Positions 1 to 8,751 of a stretch of DNA of 64,000 bases are shown here, one piece after another (positions within the stretch are counted from its first letter, which is position 1; each line of letters begins with the position of its first letter). This stretch comes from Pyramidobacter porci. GTDB taxonomy: Bacteria > Synergistota > Synergistia > Synergistales > Dethiosulfovibrionaceae. The translations under genes were made by a program, and so were the position numbers. The stretch lies in contig NZ_VUNH01000001.1 of assembly GCF_009695745.1 (NCBI RefSeq), forward strand, positions 1 through 64,000, written 5' to 3'. Under the pieces are notes generated by a model. The model was not told where the DNA came from and searched no databases. It worked only from the letters and a program-made list of their open reading frames with translations.

Positions 1-157
1 TCAGCCGGCCCTTTCGGTTCTGACGTTTGATCAGCCCTTTCAGCTGCTGCAGCGAAAGGTGATAGGATTCTGCTATTTGCCTGTTCGTCTCTCCGGAACT
101 TTTGCGACGAAAAATTTCGGCTGATAAATGTTCTGCTTGTGTGTAATTCCTTGCCAT
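1..157 (-). CDS. IS3-family transposase OrfA-like protein (partial, N-terminus only)
   Basis: The minus strand codes from an ATG at 157 to the window edge without a stop, giving 52 residues of a longer protein. It begins MARNYTQAEHLSAEIFRRK and carries a helix-turn-helix stretch (IAESYHLSLQQLKGLIKR) followed by RQNRKGR. This layout is familiar from the small OrfA protein of some IS3-family elements in anaerobes, which binds the element ends and is fused to OrfB by frameshifting. A strong AGGAGGT lies seven bases before the ATG, inside a hairpin (161-202). Only the N-terminus is visible, so OrfB, terminal repeats and intactness cannot be judged. A non-transposase HTH protein is the alternative. 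Confidence 0.6.
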   Translation of the reverse strand, partial: MARNYTQAEHLSAEIFRRKSSGETNRQIAESYHLSLQQLKGLIKRQNRKGRL

Positions 158-160
158 AGC

Positions 161-202
161 AAGACCTCCTGTTGTTGAGTTCATTCTACAACAGGAGGTC
201 TT
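161..202 (-). promoter_or_regulatory. 15-bp perfect inverted repeat enclosing the transposase ribosome binding site
   Basis: The arms AAGACCTCCTGTTGT (161-175) and ACAACAGGAGGTCTT (188-202) are perfect complements around a 12-base loop. In a minus-strand transcript entering from outside, the second arm holds the AGGAGGT used by the ATG at 157, so the site would be base-paired. Read on the plus strand, the same hairpin is followed by a T-rich run and could stop transcription. Both fit insertion-sequence insulation against read-through. Confidence 0.7.
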
Positions 203-352
203 TTTATTCTCTGGCCTTTAAACGGGGTACAGGCCACTGTATGTCCAGTAAGCGTGGTACATATTATTTCGTGACGGCTTTTTTCTGCCCTAAATACAGC
301 GAGTGTGGTAAAATAAAACGTCATGTCGCACGAGGGAAGAGGAGGGGCTTCT

Positions 353-1087
353 GTGAGAGACGCCAGAAAATTGATCGACGCCATCGAAAAATGGATGAGC
401 CAGATTATTTCCGCTTCCGGAGCCGGCGGCGCCGTAGTCGGACTGAGCGGCGGCATCGACTCGGCCGTGGCGGCGGCGCTGCTCAAAGGAGCGCTCGGGA
501 CGGAGCGCGTGATAACGGTGTATATGCCGTGCCACAGCATTCCTCTTGACGGAGAGCACGCGCGCCTGACCGCCGAGGCGCTGGGAGTGAAAATGCTGAC
601 GGTCGATCTGTCGGAGACTTTTGACGTCTACCGGCGCACGATCGATCCGGTCATGGAACCTTCCACGCTGGCGGCCGCCAATATCAAGCCACGTCTGCGC
701 ATGATCACGGCATATTCCATTGCGCAGACGCTTGGGTACCTGGTGTGCGGTACGGGCAACAAGGACGAGCTGACCGTGGGCTACTTTACCAAATACGGAG
801 ACGGCGGCAGCGACTTTATGCCTCTGGCCGATCTGACCAAGGCCGAGGTGCGCGCGATCGCGCGCGAAGTGGGCGTGCCGCCTCCGGTGGTCGAAAAGCC
901 GCCGTCGGCAGGACTCTGGGAAGGGCAGACCGACGAACAGGAAATGGGGCTGTCCTACGAAGTTCTCGACGCCTATGTTTCCGGACAGCCGGTCGATGAG
1001 AAGAGCCGCAGGGAAATCGAGCGGCGCAGACGTATTTCGGAGCACAAAAGAAAAATGCCGCCAATCTGCGTTATCGGCGCAGTTTGA
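353..1087 (+). CDS. nadE: NH3-dependent NAD+ synthetase
   Basis: This enzyme amidates nicotinic acid adenine dinucleotide with ammonia and ATP in the last step of NAD synthesis. The 244 residues match the short, ammonia-dependent type with no glutaminase domain. The PP-loop motif SGGIDS is near residue 32, and GTGNKDE plus GYFTKYGDGGSD form the usual substrate-binding segment near 140-160. The GTG at 353 is chosen because AAGAGGAGGGG lies just upstream; an ATG at 323 has no ribosome binding site. The stretch from 203 to 352 holds no gene or convincing promoter. yebC follows 61 bases later on the same strand. Confidence 0.93.
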   Translation: MRDARKLIDAIEKWMSQIISASGAGGAVVGLSGGIDSAVAAALLKGALGTERVITVYMPCHSIPLDGEHARLTAEALGVKMLTVDLSETFDVYRRTIDPVMEPSTLAAANIKPRLRMITAYSIAQTLGYLVCGTGNKDELTVGYFTKYGDGGSDFMPLADLTKAEVRAIAREVGVPPPVVEKPPSAGLWEGQTDEQEMGLSYEVLDAYVSGQPVDEKSRREIERRRRISEHKRKMPPICVIGAV

Positions 1088-1148
1088 GCGATTTCAAGCA
1101 TGTTTTTACAGAGTGGGACTCCCTAAACTTTTTATGAGGTGATTTTGT

Positions 1149-1904
1149 ATGTCAGGGCATTCGAAGTGGGCAAATATCAAGCACCGTAAGGCTGCGCAGG
1201 ATTCCAAAAAAGGAAACGAGCGTCAGAAGCTGATCAAGATGATCATCATCGCGGCCAAGGAAGGCGGAGGCGATCCCGGCATGAATGTGCGCCTCAAGGC
1301 GGCGCTCGACCGCGCGCGGGCGGCCAGCGTTCCCAACGACACGATCACCAGGGCCATCAAACGCGGCACCGGCGAGCTCGAAGGCGTGTCCTACGAAGAG
1401 CTGACGTACGAGGGCTACGGCATCGACGGCGTGGCCATCATCTGCGAGTCGCTGACGGACAACCGCAACCGCACCACGCCCGAGATCCGCGCCATTCTCG
1501 AACGCAACGGCGGTTCCATGGGAACGGCCGGCAGCGTGGCCTGGAACTTCGAGCGCAAGGGCAGCATCACCATCGAAGGCGCGGTCGACGAGGATCAGCT
1601 GATGGAAGACGCTATCGACGCCGGCGCGGATGACGTGGCCGTCAACGAGGAAGGCGCCACGGTGACGACCGATCCTTCAGCCATGATGGACATTCGTGAA
1701 GCGCTTGAAAAGAAAGGCTATAAGGTAACCGACACCGAAAATATTTTCGTCCCCAAGACGACCGTGACGATCAGCGACGCGGAGAAGGCCCGCAAGATGC
1801 TCAAGCTCTTCGATCTGCTCGACAGCCACGATGACGTTCAAAACGTCTACGCCAACTTCGAATTTACCGACGAGGTGAACGAAGCCATTGCCAACGACGA
1901 CTAA
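1149..1904 (+). CDS. yebC: YebC/TACO1 family protein
   Basis: The protein is 251 residues, the usual family length, and opens with the signature MSGHSKWANIKHRKAAQD. A central stretch YEGYGIDGVAIICESLTDN and the segment NGGSMGTAGSVAWNF are also characteristic. YebC proteins act on ribosomes at difficult sequences in some bacteria and were earlier described as transcription regulators, so the exact role here is open. GAGGTGA precedes the ATG. The end overlaps ruvC by 17 bases, and a yebC-ruvC-ruvA-ruvB order is common, which supports both calls. Confidence 0.93.
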   Translation: MSGHSKWANIKHRKAAQDSKKGNERQKLIKMIIIAAKEGGGDPGMNVRLKAALDRARAASVPNDTITRAIKRGTGELEGVSYEELTYEGYGIDGVAIICESLTDNRNRTTPEIRAILERNGGSMGTAGSVAWNFERKGSITIEGAVDEDQLMEDAIDAGADDVAVNEEGATVTTDPSAMMDIREALEKKGYKVTDTENIFVPKTTVTISDAEKARKMLKLFDLLDSHDDVQNVYANFEFTDEVNEAIANDD

Positions 1905-2406
1905 GGGACTTGTCTGCCTGGGGATCGACCCGGGCATCGGTCGCCTCGGATACGGCTTTGTGTGCCAATCGGGAAGCTCCTACCGGGCGTTGACCTATGG
2001 GTGTCTTGAGACGCCTCCCCATCAGGATACGTCAGTGAGAATCAAAGCGTTGTATGACGGAGTGAGGGAGCAGATTGAAAACTGCTCCCCTCATTTTATG
2101 TCCGTCGAGAGGCTCTATTTCGGACAGAACCGTACGACTGCCGAAGCGGTGTGGCAGGTTCGGGGAGCCGTACTGCTGCTGGGAGCGCAATATCATCTGC
2201 CGGTTGTCGAACCCAAACCGTCGGAAGTGAAGCTGACGGTCTGCGGCGATGGCACGGCGGAAAAACGTCAGGTACAGCTCATGATTCAGCAGCTTCTGAA
2301 TCTGCCGGGAATTCCCCGTCCCGACGACACGGCCGATGCGCTCGGAATCGCGCTGGCCGGCCTGGCGATCGTCCGCAGTCCACAGTATGCCTATGGAAGG
2401 AGATAG
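1888..2406 (+). CDS. ruvC: Holliday junction resolvase RuvC
   Basis: RuvC is the dimeric endonuclease that cuts Holliday junctions after RuvAB branch migration. The 172 residues contain the catalytic acidic set of the RNase H fold: GIDPG near residue 12, the glutamate in SVERLYFG near 70 and DDTADALGIA near 150. The start is a TTG inside the end of yebC, with GAGGTG about ten bases upstream; no later start retains the first catalytic aspartate. The gene is followed by ruvA after six bases, so coupled translation is likely. Confidence 0.93.
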   Translation: MPTTTKGLVCLGIDPGIGRLGYGFVCQSGSSYRALTYGCLETPPHQDTSVRIKALYDGVREQIENCSPHFMSVERLYFGQNRTTAEAVWQVRGAVLLLGAQYHLPVVEPKPSEVKLTVCGDGTAEKRQVQLMIQQLLNLPGIPRPDDTADALGIALAGLAIVRSPQYAYGRR

Positions 2407-2412
2407 CCAGCC

Positions 2413-3024
2413 ATGCTTGCCAGCATCAGAGGAACGGTTGTAGAGAAGTCCGAGTTTACGGTTGTCGTCGAGTGCAACGGGTTGGGCGTGGAGGTCCTTT
2501 TGACGCGTCGGGCAGCGGAGCGGTGCGAACTCGGAGCGCAGGTATTTCTTTACACACTGCTGCAGATCGGCGACGCCGGCATCGCCCTTTACGGTTTCGC
2601 CGACGATACCGAGCGCCGGACGTTCAAGCTGATGATTCTGACCAAGGGCGTGGGCGGCAAGGCGGCCATTTCCATCCTTCAGTATCTTTCCCCTGCGGAG
2701 ATCGTCGCGGCCGTGGAGCAGAACGACATCAGACTGCTTACTTCGGTGCCGGGAATCGGCAAAAAAACGGCCGAACGCATCTGTTTCGAACTTTCCGACC
2801 GCATTCATAAAAAAGGCTTTATCCAGCTGACGGGCGAGCTGCACGGTGCGCCTGCCGGCGATCAGCAGGCGGCCGCCGGCGTGCTCGACGCTCTTGAATC
2901 CCTGGGATTCGACCGAGCCTCGGCTGTGCGCGCCTACAAGTCGGTTGTGGCTGAACAGGGAGAGTCTCTTGGCGAAAGCGAGGCCATTATGAGCTGCCTT
3001 CGCATCCTTCAGCCCCGTAAGTGA
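2413..3024 (+). CDS. ruvA: Holliday junction branch migration protein RuvA
   Basis: RuvA binds four-way junctions as a tetramer and loads the RuvB motor. The 203-residue protein has the N-terminal OB-fold start MLASIRGTVVEKS, two helix-hairpin-helix segments (GVGGKAAISIL and VPGIGKKTAERI, about residues 75-125), a flexible linker and the C-terminal RuvB-binding domain (GVLDALESLGFDRASAVRAY). AAGGAGA lies upstream of the ATG. It is sandwiched between ruvC and ruvB with gaps of 6 and 12 bases. Confidence 0.95.
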   Translation: MLASIRGTVVEKSEFTVVVECNGLGVEVLLTRRAAERCELGAQVFLYTLLQIGDAGIALYGFADDTERRTFKLMILTKGVGGKAAISILQYLSPAEIVAAVEQNDIRLLTSVPGIGKKTAERICFELSDRIHKKGFIQLTGELHGAPAGDQQAAAGVLDALESLGFDRASAVRAYKSVVAEQGESLGESEAIMSCLRILQPRK

Positions 3025-3036
3025 GGTTGATGCGCT

Positions 3037-4080
3037 TTGGACAAAGAAAACATTCGTCGCGGCTTTGATCTGCCGCCGCTTGATGAGCTCAAAGAGCGGG
3101 AAGACGAGAGGGGCCTTCGCCCCCTGCAGTTATCCGATTTCAACGGCCAGTCGGAGATAAAATCCAAGCTGGAAGTCTATATCCAGGCCGCAAAAAAGCG
3201 CGAAGAAGCGCTGGATCATCTTCTCTTTTACGGGCCTCCCGGCTTGGGGAAGACGACCCTGGCCGGCATCATCGCCCATGAAATGGACAGCGAGCTGCGG
3301 GTGACGACGGGGCCGGCGCTGGAGAAGCCCGGCGATCTCGCCGCGATCCTCTCGAACCTTCAGGATCACGACGTGCTTTTCATCGACGAGATCCACCGCA
3401 TGTCCGCGACGATCGAAGAAGTGCTGTACTCCGCCATGGAGGACTTCACGCTGCACATTATCGTCGGCAAGGGGCCGCTGGCGCGCAGCATCTGCCTGAA
3501 CCTGCCGCATTTCACGCTGGTGGGGGCCACGACCCGTCTGGGACTGCTCAGCGCGCCGCTGCGCGCCCGGTTTGGCATCGTCGAGCAGCTGCGGCTTTAT
3601 ACGCCGGAGGAGCTGTGCGTGATTCTCGACCGCGGCGCGGGCGTGATGAACATGAAGGTGGAGCCCGACGCCTGCCGCGCGATCGCCGGCCGTTCGCGCG
3701 GGACGCCGCGGATCGCCCTGAGGCTGTTGCGCCGCGTCCGCGACTTTGCCGAGGTGGCCGGCGTACCGACCGTTGAGGCAGCTTTGGCGGAACGGGCGAT
3801 GGATACGCTCGGGCTTGACAGCCTTGGCCTGGACGACGGCGACCGCAAAATACTCGACGCCATCGTCAGCCTTTTCGACGGCGGTCCCGTGGGGCTTTCG
3901 ACCCTTGCCGCAGCGCTGAACGAGGAACCTCAAACGATCGAAGACATTTACGAGCCCTATTTGATTCAAAAGGGCATGATCGAACGCACCCCTCGAGGGA
4001 GGAAAGCAACGGAAAATGCGTACCGTTATCTTGGCAAGACGCCGCCTCAGGCGGCACCGGATCAGCTGGAACTGCTGTAA
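3037..4080 (+). CDS. ruvB: Holliday junction branch migration ATPase RuvB
   Basis: RuvB is the hexameric AAA+ motor that drives branch migration. The 347 residues show Walker A GPPGLGKTT (about 68), Walker B DEIHR (about 115), sensor 1 GATTR and the C-terminal winged helix with GLSTLAAALNE. Translation appears to start at a TTG with GAGGT eight bases before it. The last 65 bases overlap the start of the SpoIID-domain gene in another frame. Confidence 0.95.
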   Translation: MDKENIRRGFDLPPLDELKEREDERGLRPLQLSDFNGQSEIKSKLEVYIQAAKKREEALDHLLFYGPPGLGKTTLAGIIAHEMDSELRVTTGPALEKPGDLAAILSNLQDHDVLFIDEIHRMSATIEEVLYSAMEDFTLHIIVGKGPLARSICLNLPHFTLVGATTRLGLLSAPLRARFGIVEQLRLYTPEELCVILDRGAGVMNMKVEPDACRAIAGRSRGTPRIALRLLRRVRDFAEVAGVPTVEAALAERAMDTLGLDSLGLDDGDRKILDAIVSLFDGGPVGLSTLAAALNEEPQTIEDIYEPYLIQKGMIERTPRGRKATENAYRYLGKTPPQAAPDQLELL

Positions 4081-5485
4081 AAAGATTTTTCTCGCCGTGT
4101 TTTTTTTCTCGCTGTGCCTTGCGGCTGAAGCTCAGGCGCGCTGGATTCGCGTAGGTCTCGTGACCGCGCCTTCCGCGCCGATTTCCGGACGCGGCTTGAG
4201 CGGCAAGGACGGCGGCGGCCGCCGTTTTTCGCTGCCGGCGAGTTTCAGCGCTCACGCGCGCGGCTCGAACGTCGTCATTCAGGGAAAAAGCTATGTTTCG
4301 CCTGTGATCGTGAGCTCGCCGCATCAGATCCGCTGCGGCAAGGTCAGCTATGAAGGCGAGCTGGTGCTGCGGGCCCGCGGCAGTCAGATCACGGTGATCA
4401 ACCGGCTTGACGTTGAAAAATATCTTCGCGGCGTTCTCGGCTACGAGATCAATCCGCAATGGGGCATGGAAGTTCTCAAGGCGCAGGCGGTGATCTCCAG
4501 GACCTACGCGCTGGCGCAGATGGGACGTCACGAAGCCAGCGGTTATGACGTTTGCACGACCGATCATTGTCAGGTCTATCGCGGCACGAACGTGCTCCAC
4601 GCTTCGACGGACCGCGCGATCGCGCAGACCCGCGGCCAGGTCTTGACGTACAAGGGCGGTTTGGCGCACACCTTTTTCTGTTCCGACAGCGGCGGCGCCA
4701 CCGCTGATGTCAGCGACGTGTGGGGCAAAAGCGTCCCCTATCTGATCGTTCGCAAAGAGCCCTTCCCCTCCGAATCCCCCAAGGCTCGCTGGGAGGCCTC
4801 TCTGTCGGCGGGCGAGATCCAGAACGCTCTCGCCAAAAAAGGCAGAAGCGTGGGGACGTTGTCGCAGATCGCCATCGAGCGGCGGGACGCTGCCGGGCGC
4901 GCGGCAACGCTGAGATTTACGGGCTCTGCGGGAAGCTCCGTGCTCAGCAGCGCGGCCTTTCGCACCCTGATCGGCGCTAAAAAGGTGCGCAGCACGTTCT
5001 TTGAGTTTTCCTCCGAAGGCCCGCGTATGACCGACGTGCCCGATCCCGCTCAGCGCCGCGAAGCGCCTCATGCCGCGAGAAAAATCGCCTTTGACACGAC
5101 GCCTCTGACGGCGGCTGAAGACGCGCAGCTCAAGGCGCTGATCGAGCAAAAGAAATTCAATGTCGACGAGCGACTGGACATGATCCTCTATCCCGAACGG
5201 CGCCGAAATTACCTGTATAAAGCTTTGGGCGTTGAGGCGCCGGAAACGGAGCGGGAACGGGAACCGCTCGAACAGCCGGCGGAACCGGCGAAGCGCATTC
5301 CGAATCCGAGCCGGACGGGAGTTTTCGCCAACCTTACCGGCGGCAGCGTCACACTATATGGGCGTGGCTGGGGGCACGGCGTCGGCCTCTCGCAGTGGGG
5401 GGCTAAAGCCATGGCGGATCGGGGCTGGTCGGCGGAGAGAATACTTGAGTTTTATTATCCCGGCACGGTAATCCAAAAGAGATGA
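4016..5485 (+). CDS. SpoIID/LytB-domain protein, likely secreted peptidoglycan-acting
   Basis: This 489-residue protein has a long basic N-terminus followed by a hydrophobic export signal (KKIFLAVFFFSLCLAAEAQA) and so probably acts outside the cytoplasm. The SpoIID core is clear: LRGVLGYEINPQWGMEVLKA with the likely catalytic glutamate, then QAVISRTYALAQM, and the C-terminal WGHGVGLSQWGAKAMA with FYYPGT. SpoIID-type enzymes are lytic transglycosylases acting on stem-less glycan strands in spore formers; homologues also occur in non-sporulating bacteria. The ATG at 4016 has GGGAGG 13 bases upstream inside ruvB; a TTG at 4031 is possible. mltG, another glycan-cleaving enzyme, lies two genes downstream. 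Confidence 0.85.
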   Translation: MRTVILARRRLRRHRISWNCCKKIFLAVFFFSLCLAAEAQARWIRVGLVTAPSAPISGRGLSGKDGGGRRFSLPASFSAHARGSNVVIQGKSYVSPVIVSSPHQIRCGKVSYEGELVLRARGSQITVINRLDVEKYLRGVLGYEINPQWGMEVLKAQAVISRTYALAQMGRHEASGYDVCTTDHCQVYRGTNVLHASTDRAIAQTRGQVLTYKGGLAHTFFCSDSGGATADVSDVWGKSVPYLIVRKEPFPSESPKARWEASLSAGEIQNALAKKGRSVGTLSQIAIERRDAAGRAATLRFTGSAGSSVLSSAAFRTLIGAKKVRSTFFEFSSEGPRMTDVPDPAQRREAPHAARKIAFDTTPLTAAEDAQLKALIEQKKFNVDERLDMILYPERRRNYLYKALGVEAPETEREREPLEQPAEPAKRIPNPSRTGVFANLTGGSVTLYGRGWGHGVGLSQWGAKAMADRGWSAERILEFYYPGTVIQKR

Positions 5486-5523
5486 AGAGATAACGTACGG
5501 CAACCCTTTACAGGAGTGACCTT

Positions 5524-6579
5524 TTGTTAATGACGCAATGTAACTTTTTTGACATCAATACCTATGATTATGAACTCCCGCCCGAGCTGATCGCGCAGAA
5601 ACCGGCGCAACCCCGCGACCGCTGCCGTCTTCTGGCCGTACGCCGTGCGGACGGAGAACTGTTTCATCAGCGTTTCCATGATATTCTTCAGTGGCTTCGC
5701 CCCGGCGATGTCCTTGTGCGCAACGACACGCGCGTTATGGCCGCGCGCGTCGAAGGCGTGAAGGTCAACGGCAGCGCCCACGTGGAGGTACTTCTGCTGC
5801 GTCCGGAAGACGACGGCGAAAAATGCTGGGAGGCCTTGGTTCGCCCTGGCCGCAAGTTGCCCGAGGGAGCGCGGGTACGCCTTGACGGCGACGTCGTGGT
5901 CACGATCGGCGCCGTCAAAAGCGAAGACGGCGTGCGCCGCGTCATTTTCCCCGCTGACTGCGATGTGCGCGCCTTGGCTGAGGCAAACGGCTCGATGCCG
6001 TTGCCTCCTTATATTCATGAGCGCTCGTCGCGCCCCGAGGATTATCAGACCGTTTATGCGAAGGATCCTCGTTCTGCGGCGGCGCCGACGGCCGGCCTCC
6101 ATTTTACTCGAGATCTGCTCCGGAAAGTCGCCGACTGCGGCGTGACGATTGCCGACATTACGCTCGAAGTCGGGCTGGGAACGTTTCGCCCCGTCAAAAC
6201 GGAGGACATTCGAAGGCATCATATGCATGCCGAACGCTGCCTCGTTTCTCAGGATGCCTATGACAAGATCGTCATGGCCAAGAAGAACGGGGGGCGCGTC
6301 GTCGCCCTCGGCACGACCGTGGTGAGAACTCTCGAAGGCATGGCCGCCACCTCCGCGGGGCTTCATCCGGGCATGCTGGAAACGGACCTCTTCATCTATC
6401 CTGGGTTTGAATACAAGGTCGTGGATGCGCTGATCACGAATTTCCATCTTCCCAAAAGCACGCTGATGATGCTGGTTGCGGCCTTTGCGGGGTATGACCT
6501 GACCATGAAAGCATACGCCGAAGCGGTGAAGGAACGATATCGCTTCTTTTCGTTCGGCGACGCGATGATGATCGTATAA
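5524..6579 (+). CDS. queA: S-adenosylmethionine:tRNA ribosyltransferase-isomerase
   Basis: QueA transfers and isomerises the ribosyl part of S-adenosylmethionine onto 7-aminomethyl-7-deazaguanine in tRNA, giving epoxyqueuosine. The sequence carries the family hallmarks YELPPELIAQKPA near the start, RPGDVLVRNDTRVM, a long AAPTAGLHFT segment and VGLGTFRPV, then TNFHLPKSTLMMLVAAF. The length of 351 residues is typical. CAGGAG supports a TTG at 5524 by spacing; the ATG at 5530 is the alternative. Other queuosine genes are not nearby. Confidence 0.94.
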   Translation: MLMTQCNFFDINTYDYELPPELIAQKPAQPRDRCRLLAVRRADGELFHQRFHDILQWLRPGDVLVRNDTRVMAARVEGVKVNGSAHVEVLLLRPEDDGEKCWEALVRPGRKLPEGARVRLDGDVVVTIGAVKSEDGVRRVIFPADCDVRALAEANGSMPLPPYIHERSSRPEDYQTVYAKDPRSAAAPTAGLHFTRDLLRKVADCGVTIADITLEVGLGTFRPVKTEDIRRHHMHAERCLVSQDAYDKIVMAKKNGGRVVALGTTVVRTLEGMAATSAGLHPGMLETDLFIYPGFEYKVVDALITNFHLPKSTLMMLVAAFAGYDLTMKAYAEAVKERYRFFSFGDAMMIV

Positions 6580-6593
6580 AGGCGTGCAGCGCA

Positions 6594-7586
6594 ATGAAAA
6601 AAATTCTTGCAGTCCTTGCGCTCGTTTTTGTCGGCGCCGTCGCCGCGTATCACTGGAAGCCTTCGCAGTGGAGAGACGTCTTCGTCATGCCGTTCCATAA
6701 GAACGAAAAGACGGTTCAGCTCTTCCTGAAAGAAGGAGAATCTCTGCGTCACTTTGCGCAAAAGATCGCCGAAGAGAATCTCGTTGCCGACCGTCGCAAT
6801 CTGCTGTATTGGCTCGGCAAAAAGGGCGTCGATCGTTCGCTTCGCGCCGGGGGATATCACATCTCTTCCGGCCCTTCCTGGTATGTCGCCGAACAGTTGA
6901 AGAATGCCGAACCTTCGTACTTCAGTGCGATGATCGTTCCCGGCGCGCTGCCGCAAAAGCCCTTTTCGCTGGGGAGCGACGAAGCGCAAAAAGCGGCGCT
7001 GAATGACCTCGGCAACTTCCCCGCGGCCATGCGCCGCATTTTGCCCGACGCGGCCGAAGGGCGCGCGGCGTTCCTTCTGCCCGAGACCTATTCTCTGACG
7101 GAAGCATCTCTATCGGAGCTTGTCAAGCAGGCGTCGGCGGCGTGGTATGCCCGTTTCGGCGCGCTTCTGACCGATAAGGACAACGCGTTGCGAACGGCGG
7201 TGATCGCCTCTCTGCTGCAGCGCGAAGCGCAGATCGACAGCGAATACCCTGTGATCGCCGGAGTCATCGAAAACCGGCTGGCTCAAAACATGCTGCTGCA
7301 GATCGATGCGAGCGTCGTCTACGCGTGGTATCTGCAGAAAGGCGAAATGCTGAAGCGCGTACTGTTCAAGCATCTCGAAGTGGATTCGCCGTACAATACC
7401 TATAAGAGCGCGGGCCTTCCGCCGCTTCCTGTCTGCGTTCCCTCGGCCCAAGCCTGGGAAGGCGCGTTGGCACCCGAGGAGAACGATTTTCTCTATTACG
7501 TGGCCCGCGGCGACGGAAGCCATCGTTTCGCCAAAACGGAAGCCGAGCACCAGAAGAACGTGCTGCTCTATCGCAAAAGCAAATAA
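6594..7586 (+). CDS. mltG: Endolytic murein transglycosylase MltG
   Basis: MltG cuts nascent glycan strands inside the chain at the membrane. The 330 residues start with a transmembrane anchor (ILAVLALVFVGAVAAY), followed by a LysM-like segment and the YceG domain. The catalytic glutamate fits ASLLQREAQ near residue 207, where most relatives have an ASIVEKE-type motif. Further family signatures are VIENRLAQNMLLQIDASVVYA and NTYKSAGLPPLPV. It follows queA by 14 bases and precedes yqeH by 31 bases. The catalytic segment is slightly divergent but retains the glutamate. Confidence 0.9.
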   Translation: MKKILAVLALVFVGAVAAYHWKPSQWRDVFVMPFHKNEKTVQLFLKEGESLRHFAQKIAEENLVADRRNLLYWLGKKGVDRSLRAGGYHISSGPSWYVAEQLKNAEPSYFSAMIVPGALPQKPFSLGSDEAQKAALNDLGNFPAAMRRILPDAAEGRAAFLLPETYSLTEASLSELVKQASAAWYARFGALLTDKDNALRTAVIASLLQREAQIDSEYPVIAGVIENRLAQNMLLQIDASVVYAWYLQKGEMLKRVLFKHLEVDSPYNTYKSAGLPPLPVCVPSAQAWEGALAPEENDFLYYVARGDGSHRFAKTEAEHQKNVLLYRKSK

Positions 7587-7617
7587 TTCGTGGTAACAGA
7601 AGAAGGAGACGCTTCCG

Positions 7618-8751
7618 ATGGAAGAAAAAAGACGCTGTCCCGGCTGCGGAGCCGTTTTTCAGGGTTTTGACGAGAATCTTCCCGGCTATCTTGTGCCGGG
7701 CAAGAATCCCGACGACGGCGTGCTTTGCAAACGCTGCTTTCAAATGAAGCATTACGGCGTTTATCGCAAGGCGCTGCTCGCTGACCCCGGGATTCAAAAG
7801 GATATCAGAGCTCATGCGCTGGGCGCCGCCGCCCTGTTTCTTGTCCTTGACGTGAGTCGCCCGGAGATTTCCCTGCCCGATCTCGACTGGGCGGAGAGCA
7901 TGAAAAAGCCTGTCTTTGTCATCGCCAACAAAATCGACCTGCTCGAACCGTGGACGACCCGCAAAGAGGTGCTGCAGTGGCTGTCGGAACGCACTGGCGT
8001 CCGACAGGAACAGATTCTTCTGGTCTCGGCGCAGAACCGCGGCGATATGGCCGAACTGCGGCGGCACATCGAGGAGACGTTCGACGCCGGCGACCGGCTC
8101 CTTTTTGCCGGCGCCGCCAATGTCGGCAAGAGCACGCTTCTCGGCGCGCTTTTGAAGAATGAAATGCCGACGGTATCTCGGCTGCCCGGCACGACCGTGG
8201 GACTGACGGAGTACCGGATGGCGAACGGGCCGATTTTGGTGGACGCTCCCGGTTTGAAGGGAGAGGATCCCTTCGTTCCCGTGCTCTGTCCCGATTGCCT
8301 CGCCGCTCTTTCGCCGAAAAAAGTTTTTCAAAGCAGCATCGAGGTGCTGAAAACCGGTCAAACCGTCTTTTGGGGCGGCTTGGCCCAGCTTATCGTCGCG
8401 GATGCAGGCGAGCGCGGCTGGGTCCGCTTGGGGATTTTCGCTCCTGACAGCGTCACGATTCATCGCACCCGCGAAGAACGCATCGACGGCCTGATGAAAG
8501 AGCATGCCGGCGAATTGCTGGTGCCGCCGTGCCGCAAGTGCGCGGCGAAACTGCAGACGCAGAGCTGGCGTGAAGAGCAGTTTCAGATCCATCCCGAAGA
8601 AGACCTCGTCGTTCCCGGCATCGGCTGGGTTGCGCTGTACAGCGGCGCCTGTACGGCGAAGCTGCGCGCCCCTGCGTTCGTGAAGGGAGTCCGGCGTCCC
8701 TGGCTCATTCCCTCGCCGGCGCGGCGCCAGCAGGGGAAGAAAAAAAATTAA
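7618..8751 (+). CDS. yqeH: YqeH-type circularly permuted ribosome-assembly GTPase
   Basis: The N-terminus has a four-cysteine zinc finger (CPGCG and CKRC). The GTPase motifs come in permuted order: NKIDLL (G4) near residue 103, then the P-loop GAANVGKST (G1) near 165, PGTT (G2) and DAPG (G3). That order defines the YlqF/YqeH group, and the zinc finger points to YqeH, which helps small-subunit ribosome assembly in Bacillus. The protein is 377 residues with a further cysteine pair (CRKCAAK) near the C-terminus. Its stop overlaps the tldD start as TAATG. Confidence 0.9.
   Translation: MEEKRRCPGCGAVFQGFDENLPGYLVPGKNPDDGVLCKRCFQMKHYGVYRKALLADPGIQKDIRAHALGAAALFLVLDVSRPEISLPDLDWAESMKKPVFVIANKIDLLEPWTTRKEVLQWLSERTGVRQEQILLVSAQNRGDMAELRRHIEETFDAGDRLLFAGAANVGKSTLLGALLKNEMPTVSRLPGTTVGLTEYRMANGPILVDAPGLKGEDPFVPVLCPDCLAALSPKKVFQSSIEVLKTGQTVFWGGLAQLIVADAGERGWVRLGIFAPDSVTIHRTREERIDGLMKEHAGELLVPPCRKCAAKLQTQSWREEQFQIHPEEDLVVPGIGWVALYSGACTAKLRAPAFVKGVRRPWLIPSPARRQQGKKKN

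Noticed and set aside
286-314. TAAAAT as a -10 element for nadE
   Set aside because: No acceptable -35 element lies at a suitable distance.
4016-5485. Evidence of sporulation from the SpoIID-like protein
   Set aside because: SpoIID-domain proteins also occur in non-sporulating bacteria, and no other sporulation gene is in the window.
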